DNA from: Deferribacteraceae bacterium UBA6793
Lineage (GTDB): Bacteria > Chrysiogenota > Deferribacteres > Deferribacterales > Geovibrionaceae
Direction of reading: 5' to 3'
Length of the DNA: 64,000 bases
Assembly: GCA_002452405.1 (NCBI GenBank)
Contig: DKFP01000009.1
Span: forward strand, 93,266-157,265
The stretch's first letter is position 1. Every line of letters begins with the position of its first letter. Of this stretch, positions 53,193-61,826 are shown in pieces. Under the pieces are notes generated by a model. It had not been told where the DNA came from and did no database searches. It saw only the letters and a program-made list of their open reading frames with translations. The position numbers were made by a program, and so were the translations under genes.

Positions 53193-54487
53193 TGCAGAAA
53201 GTTACAATCATAGGCGGCGGGCTTGCCGGATGCGAGTCCGCCTTTTTTCTTGCAGAACGAGGCTTTCAGGTGGTCATGTATGAAATGCGACCATCGGCGA
53301 TGACTCCTGCCCACGAAACGAAATTCCTCGGCGAACTGGTCTGCTCAAACTCCCTTAAAAGCACCGCGGAAGACACTTCCAGCGGACTTCTGAAGAATGA
53401 AATGCGCCTTATAGGCAGCGTTGTTCTGCGCGCGGCGGAAAAAACTTCCGTCCCGGCAGGAAACGCCCTTGCCGTTGACAGAGAAAACTTCGCGGCGGAG
53501 CTTGACAGCATCATACGCAACCATCCGAATATCACCGTCATAGAGAAAGAGATTACAGAAATACCCGCAGACCGACCCTGCATCATCGCCACAGGTCCTC
53601 TGACAAGCGACGCTTTCGCGCAGCAGATTAAGTCGCGGTTCGGCGGCGGACTGTACTTTTTCGATGCCATAGCCCCCGTCATATCAAAAGACAGCATAGA
53701 TATGAGCAAAGCGTTCTTTAAAAGCCGCTGGGAAAAGGGCGACAACGATTATCTCAACATCGGCATGAACAAAGAACAGTATGAGCATTTTTATAATGAA
53801 CTCGTGGCTTCCGACAAAGTTGCCTTTGAGGATTTTGAAAAGCTCAACGTATACGAAGGCTGTATGCCAATAGAGGAGATGGCGGCGCGGGGTATAAAAA
53901 CCCTGACGTTCGGTCCTTTCCGTCCTGTCGGTCTTCGACACCCTGAAACAAACGAAAAATACGCCGCTGTGCTCCAGATGCGTATGGAAAATAAAGAGGG
54001 CACCGCATATAATCTTGTGGGCTGCCAGACGAAAATGAAGATAGCCGACCAGAAGCGGGTCTTCGGGCTTATTCCGGGACTTGAGAACGCAGAATTTCTG
54101 AGATACGGCAGCATACACAGAAACACTTATATCCACGCACCGAAGGTGCTTGACCGCTGTTTCCGTGTTAAAAACGACCCGCAGCTCTATTTCGCCGGAC
54201 AGATAACCGGTGTGGAAGGCTATATGGAATCGGCTGCAAGCGGGCTTCTCGCAGCGTTTTCACTCGTACATCCTGATTTTAAAGGATTTTCTGAGCTTAC
54301 GGCTCTGGGTGCGCTCGCACGCCATGTTTCAGGCGAACTTGCGGAGAACAAAAAAGAATACGTTCCCAGTAACTTCCACTTCGGTATGGTTCCTCAGTTT
54401 GAACACCGCATCCGCGATAAAAAAGAGAAAAAAGCCGCATACGCAAAACGTGCAATTGATGCGCTTAAAGCGGATTTAGGACTTTAA
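53192..54487 (+). CDS. trmFO: Methylenetetrahydrofolate-tRNA-(uracil-5-)-methyltransferase TrmFO
   Basis: A 431-residue flavoprotein that makes m5U54 in tRNA using methylenetetrahydrofolate. The FAD-binding GGGLAGCESAFFLAERG is at the N-terminus, followed by ELVCSNSLKS, with a catalytic-region cysteine, and YEGCMPIEEMAARG and GQITGVEGYMESAASG further on. A topA-trmFO order is common in bacteria that use TrmFO instead of TrmA. It is coupled to topA and converges with the flavodoxin-like gene, overlapping it by 12 nt. Confidence 0.96.
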
Positions 54488-55021
54488 GCAGTTAATAATC
54501 TCTTCCGCAAACTCCCAGCACTGCTGTTTATTCAGCAGCGTTCGCGGGTTTTTTCTGGTTGCCTGTTCCGCCTCGCTCAGCGCAATGGAATGATAAAACT
54601 TCTCCAGCCTGTGCTTATCAGTTTCCGCCAGTTTTTCAAATATCATCTCGCCGCCGAGAATCCTTCCCGCAACGCACCTCTGCCCCAGCATCGCTCCGTA
54701 TCTTTCCAGCATAACGGTTCCGCCGTATGCGTTACCTCTGCGGAAAAAGGTCTCCGTGCGCATGGCAACACCGAAAAGCGCCGTTTTGGCAAGCATCAGT
54801 TCATCTATATTCGAAGCGATATACTGCTCCATCTCTGAAAGAAATTTGTGGGAATAGATACCGGAACCGAGCAGAATTGCATCGTATCCGCCGCACTCAG
54901 GGTTCTCAGCAACGTTGACACATTCAGCTGTATGACCGCCGAGTATAAACCGCTCGTTTATCCAATGCGCAACCGTTGCCGATGAGCCGTATCTTGTTGC
55001 ATAAATAGTAAGAATTTTCAT
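54476..55021 (-). CDS. Flavodoxin-fold protein (HemG-like)
   Basis: A 181-residue flavodoxin-domain protein. The FMN phosphate loop is YATRYGSSATVAHWI. Next comes a GSGIYSHKFL loop around the flavin and a FGVAMRTETFF region. It resembles menaquinone-dependent protoporphyrinogen oxidase HemG and related flavodoxin oxidoreductases, but no heme genes are adjacent. Its start overlaps the PAS-GGDEF stop by 4 nt, so the two are co-translated. Function as an electron carrier or oxidase is open. Confidence 0.82.
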   Translation of the reverse strand: MKILTIYATRYGSSATVAHWINERFILGGHTAECVNVAENPECGGYDAILLGSGIYSHKFLSEMEQYIASNIDELMLAKTALFGVAMRTETFFRRGNAYGGTVMLERYGAMLGQRCVAGRILGGEMIFEKLAETDKHRLEKFYHSIALSEAEQATRKNPRTLLNKQQCWEFAEEIINCLKS

Positions 55022-57129
55022 ATTTCAACCTTGTTGCGTCCGCTCTGCTTCGCTCTGTAAAGAGCTTCGTCCGCCCGCTTAATCATATTGTCAGTGCCCG
55101 CATCGTCAACCTGCGCAACACCGAAACTGCAAGTGAGTCTGTCCACAGCGGGAAATGAGAACATCTCAACCTTAGACCTTAATTTCTCCGCAAGGTTTTG
55201 TGCTCCTTCAATATCCGTTCCGCAGCAGACAACAAGAAACTCTTCCCCTCCCCAGCGCCCGAAGATATCCGATTCCCTGATGGACTGCTTGATAAGCCGT
55301 GCAAGGGATTTCAGCACATCGTCGCCGGCAAGGTGACCGTAAGTATCGTTCACTCTTTTAAAATAGTCTATGTCGAACATTATGACAGAGTAACTTTGTT
55401 CGTATCTTTTGAAACGCACAAATTCCGCACTTAAAACCTCGTCGAGCCTTATGCGGTTGTAAACTCCGGTAAGTTTATCGGTAACAGAGAGTATCTCTAT
55501 GCGCTTTTTGTCGGTTACATCGGTGGAGATTGAAAGAAAACCCGTTCGCACGCCGTTTTTAAACACAGGCTGTATCATGCTCTGAACCCAGACTATGTCG
55601 CCGTTTTTCGTAACTTTTTTAATCTCGCCGTTCCATATCCTGCCGGAAAGGATGGTCTCCATTACGAAGGGCTGAACGTCTCTGAGAAACTCCTCATGGT
55701 TGATCATCATAGCCGGTTTCCCGATGAGTTCCTCTTCCGTATAACCGAAAAGACGGCAGAAAGCCGTGCTGACAGAGGTCATGCCCGCGTTTTCATCTGA
55801 ACGGACAACCAGAACGTTCCAGTCCACTATAGATATATATTCCTGAAGCCTGTTTTCCGCCTCAACCCGTTCCGTGATATCGTAAAACGCTATTATCCCC
55901 ATATTGTCTATCACCGAATACAGAAAAACTATCTCTTTAGTCGTATAGTTCTTGCATGTAACGGTCGCCTGAATGGGGTGGGGATTTTCACCCCTGATAA
56001 CTTTTGCCGTATAATCCTTCCATCTGTCTCTGGCTGCGTTCCGGTATTCTTCATCCGGAAAGGCAAGATGCCACCACGTTTTGACGGCGTTCATATCCCC
56101 AAGTTCATAACCGAATATCTCTGTGAACATTTTATTCACCAGCACTGGCTTGCTCCTGTCGTCTATGAGACACAACGGGATAGGCGACGCTTCAAAAAGC
56201 TGTCTGAGATGCTTTTCACTTTCCGCCAGCCTGTCCTGATATACCTTGATTTCCGAAACGTCTCTGGTCGTAACCATTATAGTGCCGTTTGGGAGCATTG
56301 TAAGATTCATCTGGACGCTGACATAAGTACCGTTCTTACGCACACAGCGTTTTTCAAACATGTCGTAATAGCCTTTTTCCATGAGCTTTTTCATCATCTC
56401 CATCGTGCCGGACAAATCATCCTTATGCGTAAGCTCAAGACAGGATTTTGAAAGAAGCTCATCACGGGTATACCCCGTCATGAGTTCGTATGCACTGTTG
56501 ACGTCTATGAAATATGTCTCCATGTCCAGTATGGCTATGCCGTCACGGGACTGGCGAAAGAGCATCTCACGCTCCTGCTTCGCCTTAACCTGCTCTGTTA
56601 CATCTTCAAGAAGCCCCTGCACGCCTCTGACAGTACCCTTTTTACAGAAAACAGGAACGGCAGTGAGCTTTAAAAGTCTTTTGTCCTTTGCGGTTGCAAA
56701 GTAAATAAGGATATTTTTGCCGGAATGCGCGCATTGAACGAAGATGAAATCATAGACTGATGTTTTTTCGTCCTCCGCCACAGCATCTATAAAAGTTAAG
56801 AATGAAACCTCTTTCCTTCCGTCAAGACCTAAAAAAGATGCTGATTTATCTGAAAGATAGAAGTTTTCAGTATCCATATTCAGTTCGAAACTGCCTATGC
56901 TGCCTACTGATTCGACAATGGAAAGTACGGCTGTTAACTTTTTGTTCGCAACTTCTCTGCGATATTTAACAAAGAGAACAAGGAGGGCAAAAACAAGCAG
57001 ACCGGAAAAATAAAAAACGATATCTCCGGATATCTGCCTGCTGTATATAAAGAAATAGGCTACGAATCCACCAAATGCAAAAACGGCTAACAAAAGAAAA
57101 GTAAGGATGTTATCTCCATATTTTTTCAT
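55018..57129 (-). CDS. Membrane PAS-GGDEF diguanylate cyclase
   Basis: A 703-residue protein. Two adjacent TM helices occupy about 5-50. About four PAS domains follow to about residue 545, several with PAC-like ends (RTGFLSISTDVTDKK). The C-terminal GGDEF domain has GGEEF at 627-631 and an upstream inhibitory-site RxxD (RESD) five residues before it. Active, product-inhibited c-di-GMP synthesis is likely. Several upstream starts exist in frame (TTG 57153, ATG 57141); ATG 57129 just before the first TM is preferred with a weak GGGTG site. It overlaps the flavodoxin-like gene. Confidence 0.92.
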   Translation of the reverse strand: MKKYGDNILTFLLLAVFAFGGFVAYFFIYSRQISGDIVFYFSGLLVFALLVLFVKYRREVANKKLTAVLSIVESVGSIGSFELNMDTENFYLSDKSASFLGLDGRKEVSFLTFIDAVAEDEKTSVYDFIFVQCAHSGKNILIYFATAKDKRLLKLTAVPVFCKKGTVRGVQGLLEDVTEQVKAKQEREMLFRQSRDGIAILDMETYFIDVNSAYELMTGYTRDELLSKSCLELTHKDDLSGTMEMMKKLMEKGYYDMFEKRCVRKNGTYVSVQMNLTMLPNGTIMVTTRDVSEIKVYQDRLAESEKHLRQLFEASPIPLCLIDDRSKPVLVNKMFTEIFGYELGDMNAVKTWWHLAFPDEEYRNAARDRWKDYTAKVIRGENPHPIQATVTCKNYTTKEIVFLYSVIDNMGIIAFYDITERVEAENRLQEYISIVDWNVLVVRSDENAGMTSVSTAFCRLFGYTEEELIGKPAMMINHEEFLRDVQPFVMETILSGRIWNGEIKKVTKNGDIVWVQSMIQPVFKNGVRTGFLSISTDVTDKKRIEILSVTDKLTGVYNRIRLDEVLSAEFVRFKRYEQSYSVIMFDIDYFKRVNDTYGHLAGDDVLKSLARLIKQSIRESDIFGRWGGEEFLVVCCGTDIEGAQNLAEKLRSKVEMFSFPAVDRLTCSFGVAQVDDAGTDNMIKRADEALYRAKQSGRNKVEI

Positions 57130-57246
57130 AAACACCCGCATTAAGTTAGTCAATAAATGTATCTATTTAAAAAATAGCACACATTTACTATTTTGCCATG
57201 ATAAAATCCTACTCTTTACGAATTATTTAATGAAATGATTTAGGAT

Positions 57247-57276
57247 TAAAAAAAGCGGGTGCTCTGTACACCCGCT
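57247..57276 (-). terminator. Rho-independent terminator of mtaB-CoADR-purC operon
   Basis: AGCGGGTG and CACCCGCT form an 8-bp stem with a 7-nt loop, followed on the minus strand by TTTTTTT. It starts 11 nt after the purC stop. Confidence 0.95.
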
Positions 57277-57286
57277 GTATTGATAG

Positions 57287-58165
57287 TTAACTTTTGAGGA
57301 TATCCGCTATTTTGCGATAGATTGCTTCCGTACCTTTGACTATCTCTTCGGGAAGTACCGGTCCGGGCGCTTTTTTGCCCCAGTCCAGTGTTTCCAGATA
57401 GTTTCTGACATACTGTTTATCCATACCCTGCTGTGGCTGACCTGCGGCATAGTCCGCCTTGCTCCAGAATCTGGATGAATCGGGAGTAAGTATCTCGTCG
57501 ATGAGGATTATCTCGCCGTTCAGCTCGCCGAACTCAAACTTTGTGTCGGCAATTATGATACCTTTCTCAAGGGCAAGGTCTCTGGCAGTTTCATATATTT
57601 TAACTGTGTAGTCTCTCAGTTTCTGAGCTGTTTCGGCACCGACCTTCTCTTTCATCTGCTCAAAAGAGATGTTCTCATCGTGTTCGCCCAGCTCCGCTTT
57701 GGATGCGGGGGTGAAAAGTGTTTCGGGGAATCTTTCAGACTCTTTCAGTCCTGCGGGAAGTTTGATTCCGCAGATCTCGCCTGTTGCGAGGTAGTCTTTC
57801 CAGCCGGAGCCTGTTATGTAGCCCCTTGCGACACACTCAACGGGATAAGGCTTGCATTTGTGGACAAGCATGGTTCTGCCTTCGAGGATGTCGGCATACT
57901 GACGACATTCTTCGGGCATTTCGTTCACATCAGCAGTGATAAGGTGGTTTTTGATGATGTGCTTCGTCTTTTCGAACCAGAAGAGGGACAGCTCGGTGAG
58001 TATCTTGCCCTTATTGGGTATACCGTTGGGCATGATGACGTCGAAAGCCGAAATTCTGTCGGTAGTAACAATGAGCATCTTGTCGCCCATGTCGTAAATG
58101 TCTCTTACCTTGCCTCTTCCAAGGAGTTTGAGCCCTTTCAGCTCAGTGGAAAGAACCGTGTTCAT
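57287..58165 (-). CDS. purC: Phosphoribosylaminoimidazole-succinocarboxamide synthase
   Basis: A 292-residue SAICAR synthetase ligating aspartate to CAIR with ATP in purine synthesis. GRGKVRDIYDMGDKMLIVTTDRISAFD is the N-terminal ATP-binding part, PVECVARGYITGSGWKDY and IIADTKFEFGE are conserved central motifs, and LTPDSSRFW follows. It starts 17 nt after the CoA-disulfide reductase gene and is followed by the operon terminator. No other pur gene is present nearby. Confidence 0.96.
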   Translation of the reverse strand: MNTVLSTELKGLKLLGRGKVRDIYDMGDKMLIVTTDRISAFDVIMPNGIPNKGKILTELSLFWFEKTKHIIKNHLITADVNEMPEECRQYADILEGRTMLVHKCKPYPVECVARGYITGSGWKDYLATGEICGIKLPAGLKESERFPETLFTPASKAELGEHDENISFEQMKEKVGAETAQKLRDYTVKIYETARDLALEKGIIIADTKFEFGELNGEIILIDEILTPDSSRFWSKADYAAGQPQQGMDKQYVRNYLETLDWGKKAPGPVLPEEIVKGTEAIYRKIADILKS

Positions 58166-58182
58166 TTATATTACCTCTGTTT

Positions 58183-59835
58183 TCAGGAAATTTTCTTAAC
58201 TCTGAAATAAGCCTCTATGCCGCCTGTTATGTTATATGCCTCAAAACCAAGGTTTCTAAGGCTGCGCACGGCAAGATAGCCCCTGAATCCGACAGCACAA
58301 TATACATAAACAGGTCGGGTTCTGTCAATTTTATCCGTATTATTTCTCACATCGTTAACAAAAATGTGCTGCGAACCCTCTATGGTGTATGCCTTGTGCT
58401 CCGGAGCTGAACGCACGTCGAGAAGTTGGAGTTTTTCGCCCTTTTTGATTTTTTCATAAACAAACTCCGGTGTAACGGTGTAACCTGTCTGGCGGAGACT
58501 GTTCGAGGCAACAAATCCGGCGATGTTAAGGTTGTCTTTCGCCGAGGCAAATGGTGGAGCGTAGCAGAATTCAAGATGTTCGAGGTCATAAACAGTAAGC
58601 CCCGCATAGATGGCGACAGCCGCCTCATCCGCCCTCTTCTCCGTGCCGTCGGCACCGCAGGCGGAAAGCCCGAGCAACCTGCCGTTTTTTTTGTCGTAAA
58701 TTGTCATCATGAATATATACCCGTGTCCGGGGTAGTATGATGAGGTATTAACATCCTCTGTGTAAACATATTCCGCATCGAATCCGGCGGCAAGCGCCTG
58801 TTCGTAAGTAAGTCCCGTCTGAGCAGTCACGAACCCGTTAAAGCCGACGACGGAAGAACCTATAACGCCTTTGAATATCATATCGCCGCCCGCCATGTTG
58901 CATCCGGCTGCCCTTCCCTCGCGGTTTGCGGGACCTGCCAGCGGCATCAGAACCTTTTTACCTGTGATGAGGTTCGTCTTTTCCACAACGTCACCCGCGG
59001 CATAAATATCCTTTACGTTGGTCTCCATCCGTTCGTTTGTGAGTATACCGCCCCTTTCGCCGATAACAACGCCCGCCGCAGAGGCAAGCTCTGTCCATGG
59101 GCGCACTCCCGTGCAAAGGATAACAAGGTCGGTATCTATAACCGTGCCATCGGAAAGTTCCGCGTGTATCCTGTCGGTCTGTGTCAGCTTTTTAACGTAT
59201 TTCTTTATGATAACGTCGCTGCCGTCAGATATCATCTTTTCGCGAAGGTTCATGGCGATTATGCGGGGCAGATTGGGCATTATCTCGTCCAGCGCCTCCA
59301 CCACAACCGGCTTTATGCCGCAGTGGAGCATCGCTTCGGCAGTCTCTATACCGATGAATCCGCCGCCTATGATAAGCGCACTCTCAGGTTTTTTAGTCTC
59401 TATCCACTCTTTAACGCCGTCCGCATCGTCCACCGTCCGCATGGTGAAATAAGGCACGGTGTCTATACCCTCAATTTTCGGGATAAAGGTCTTCGCACCT
59501 GTGGCAATGAGAAGTTTGTCGTAAGGGGTTTCAATCTGCCCCTTCTCAGTTGCGAAGAGAACGGTCTTTTTAACAGGGTCGATGGCGAGCGCCTCTGTGT
59601 TGGTCATTACGTTTGCGTTGAATCTGTCGCCGAATGTTTTTTTTGTGTGCAGAAGGATACTGCTTCTGGATGCGATGGTGCCGCCTGTGTAGTACGGCAG
59701 ACCGCAGTTTGCAAATGAAATATATTTACCTTTTTCCGCCATTGTAATCGAGACGTCTTCGCTGGTGCGCCTTGCTTTTGCGGCTGCTGTCGCGCCTGCG
59801 GCGACCCCTCCGATGATAACTATTTTAGTGTTCAT
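58183..59835 (-). CDS. CoA-disulfide reductase-type flavoprotein with C-terminal rhodanese
   Basis: A 550-residue pyridine nucleotide-disulfide oxidoreductase of the CoADR-Rhd class. The N-terminal FAD loop is GGVAAGATAAAKARR, and the single redox Cys44 lies in SFANCGLPYY. An NAD(P)H domain has IIGGGFIGIETAEAM and a second FAD motif has AAGDV. After the dimerisation domain the rhodanese (about 450-550) has YCAVGFR with Cys513 (C-x4-R). In other bacteria such enzymes reduce CoA persulfide or polysulfide, or act as NADH oxidase (Npsr). It overlaps mtaB by 11 nt and precedes purC. Confidence 0.9.
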   Translation of the reverse strand: MNTKIVIIGGVAAGATAAAKARRTSEDVSITMAEKGKYISFANCGLPYYTGGTIASRSSILLHTKKTFGDRFNANVMTNTEALAIDPVKKTVLFATEKGQIETPYDKLLIATGAKTFIPKIEGIDTVPYFTMRTVDDADGVKEWIETKKPESALIIGGGFIGIETAEAMLHCGIKPVVVEALDEIMPNLPRIIAMNLREKMISDGSDVIIKKYVKKLTQTDRIHAELSDGTVIDTDLVILCTGVRPWTELASAAGVVIGERGGILTNERMETNVKDIYAAGDVVEKTNLITGKKVLMPLAGPANREGRAAGCNMAGGDMIFKGVIGSSVVGFNGFVTAQTGLTYEQALAAGFDAEYVYTEDVNTSSYYPGHGYIFMMTIYDKKNGRLLGLSACGADGTEKRADEAAVAIYAGLTVYDLEHLEFCYAPPFASAKDNLNIAGFVASNSLRQTGYTVTPEFVYEKIKKGEKLQLLDVRSAPEHKAYTIEGSQHIFVNDVRNNTDKIDRTRPVYVYCAVGFRGYLAVRSLRNLGFEAYNITGGIEAYFRVKKIS

Positions 59836-61099
59836 GTCCGATAATCTCCGCTTTCAGTGTGTTGTCGTTTCCGACACCAGTTATTAATACATCCAAAAGC
59901 AGGTTCTGTTCAACACCATTCGGGAATATGACCGTAAAAAAATTATCGGTAAGCCCTGTATTGTCGTTTTGAGTGAGTGTTTTCAGGCATTTGCCCACCA
60001 TCCGTTCTGCGGAGGCGCGCTTCATCTCTTTTGCGATATCCCTGAGTTGCTTCGCTCTGGCAGACTTTGTTTTCGAGTCCACCTTGCCATTCATAAGGCT
60101 TGCCTCGGTGCCGGAACGGTCGGAATAGCTGAACACGTGTATGTGGTCTATTCCGGCTTTTTTCACAGTGTCCATTGTCTCGCGGAAATTTTCGTCTGTC
60201 TCTGTTGGAAACCCCACGATTATATCTGCGCCGATGGTGCAGTCGGGCACAAGTTTTTTCAGTATCTGCGCCTTTTCTATATATTCTTCGGCTGTGTAGT
60301 GCCGCCGCATCTTTTTCAATATCTCAGTGGAGCCGCTTTGCAGCGGAATATGATAGTGGCGGCATATCCTGTCCTGATGATCAGTCAGAAGCGCAATCAT
60401 CTCGTCCGTAAGCTCGTTAAGCTCTATGGAGGTGAGCCTTATGCGGAAGCCTTCTATTTCGTTGATAAGTCTTCTTATCAGGCTGACCAGATTCACATTG
60501 CCGGAAAGGTCGAGACCGTATTTGCCGACGTGTATACCAACAGGAACAATCTCTTTGTGTCCGCTCTGTGCAAGGTGTCTGACCTCGTTTACAACGGAAT
60601 CCATATCTCGGCTGGACGGTTTACCGCGCAGAGAAGGGATTATGCAGTAGGCACAGAAACTGTCGCAACCGTCCTGTATCTTAACGAACGCACGGGTGCG
60701 GGTTATCATTTTGGGATTTTCCGCGAGAACAAACTCATGCGGTTCCGAAATACTGCGCAAAAAATCAGAATTCTCAGAAATATAGTGCAAAATGTCCATT
60801 TTTCCTGAGTTTGTGACCACTATATCAGCACCGATATTTTTTAGTTTATCCTTATCTTTCTCGGCTGCACAGCCTGTTGCGGCTATAATCACCGAAGGAT
60901 TATCTTTTTTCAGTTTTTTTATCAGATTACGGAATTTTTTCTCAGCATTTTCGGTAACGGCACAGCTGTTTAAAACCACCAGCTCTGCGTTTTCGATATT
61001 GGAAACAGGAGTAAATCCGTGTTTTTCTGCATTATTCACAATATTTTCACTTTCCACTTGATTTACTTTGCATCCAAAGGTATAGATATATATATTCAT
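59825..61099 (-). CDS. mtaB: tRNA t6A37 methylthiotransferase MtaB
   Basis: A 424-residue radical SAM methylthiotransferase converting t6A to ms2t6A at position 37 of ANN-reading tRNAs. The N-terminal cluster cysteines are in TFGCKVNQ, NSCAVTENA and TGCAAEKD. The radical SAM cluster is CDSFCAYC, and the C-terminal TRAM-like region is short. FGCKVNQ rather than GCQMN points to MtaB instead of MiaB. The ribosome site is weak. A hairpin with T runs on both sides lies 35-75 nt upstream. Confidence 0.92.
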   Translation of the reverse strand: MNIYIYTFGCKVNQVESENIVNNAEKHGFTPVSNIENAELVVLNSCAVTENAEKKFRNLIKKLKKDNPSVIIAATGCAAEKDKDKLKNIGADIVVTNSGKMDILHYISENSDFLRSISEPHEFVLAENPKMITRTRAFVKIQDGCDSFCAYCIIPSLRGKPSSRDMDSVVNEVRHLAQSGHKEIVPVGIHVGKYGLDLSGNVNLVSLIRRLINEIEGFRIRLTSIELNELTDEMIALLTDHQDRICRHYHIPLQSGSTEILKKMRRHYTAEEYIEKAQILKKLVPDCTIGADIIVGFPTETDENFRETMDTVKKAGIDHIHVFSYSDRSGTEASLMNGKVDSKTKSARAKQLRDIAKEMKRASAERMVGKCLKTLTQNDNTGLTDNFFTVIFPNGVEQNLLLDVLITGVGNDNTLKAEIIGHEH

Positions 61100-61133
61100 T
61101 ATTCAGGTGTATTCCCCTGTAGGTTTTAGATAT

Positions 61134-61174
61134 AAAAGAGCACTTTCGGCATGTTGACGGGAGTGCTTTTTTTA
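61134..61174. terminator. Orphan terminator-like hairpin upstream of mtaB
   Basis: AGCACT and AGTGCT pair across a 17-nt loop, with seven T on the plus side and CTTTTAT on the minus side. No gene on the plus strand ends here. It may be a bidirectional terminator of an antisense or small RNA, or an attenuator in the mtaB leader. Confidence 0.45.
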
Positions 61175-61246
61175 TTTAAAGCAATATATCGGTTTTAATT
61201 CAAATGTATAGTGCTATATTGTAAAAAAACTTGCCCGGAGTTTTTT

Positions 61247-61705
61247 ATGAAAAAGTTTTCGCAGTTCATTATTTTTTTATTGTTTCTGGTCTTAATAGCA
61301 TATCTTGTTTACCTGATGCAGGGTAATCTGTCGTTTAAAATCAGCGACGTAGGCTCAAGAAAGAACGCTTTTGAAGACTACAAAACAGAAACGAATTTCA
61401 AAAACGGAATCTTCCGCGTGGAGATAAAAGACCTTGTCACCAGCACAGGTTCCGGCGAAAAACAGTACTTCAGGTACGACCTCTCTTTTGAAACCTTCGA
61501 CAAAAAAAGCGCTAAAGCCATCCAAAACAGAAAGGATGAAATTGCGGTTATCATCAACTCGGTAATGACCACGCTTTCACCGGACGAGCTTGACACAGAG
61601 CCGGAACGCATGAGAGCAAAACAGCTCATCGCGATGAAAATTGAGGAATATTACCCGGATATCAAAATTAAGGATTTGTATTTTACAAATTATGTATATA
61701 ATTAA
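61247..61705 (+). CDS. FliL-like flagellar basal body-associated protein
   Basis: A 152-residue protein with an N-terminal TM helix (about 5-23) and an extracytoplasmic domain. The C-terminal part, ending in RAKQLIAMKIEEYYPDIKIKDLYFTNYV, has the FliL-type fold pattern. FliL helps stator function of the flagellar motor. GGAG lies 6 nt before ATG 61247, and an extended -10 (TGCTATATT, 61212-61220) sits just upstream. No other flagellar gene adjoins, so this may be a stand-alone FliL paralogue rather than the operon copy. Confidence 0.72.
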   Translation: MKKFSQFIIFLLFLVLIAYLVYLMQGNLSFKISDVGSRKNAFEDYKTETNFKNGIFRVEIKDLVTSTGSGEKQYFRYDLSFETFDKKSAKAIQNRKDEIAVIINSVMTTLSPDELDTEPERMRAKQLIAMKIEEYYPDIKIKDLYFTNYVYN

Positions 61706-61826
61706 TAGATTCATGCAAAGAATTATCTTTTAACACAAATTGACGCACGCAACCCACGAAAGACTCTTTAAAAGCCTTATCGGTGTGTCTTTTTTGCTGT
61801 TTTAAAGGTAATGCAAAGAGAAGGTT

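Noticed and set aside
58166..58182. Purine riboswitch or PurR site ahead of purC
   Set aside because: Only 17 nt separate purC from the preceding gene, with no aptamer-like sequence. Regulation, if any, would be at the operon promoter upstream of mtaB.
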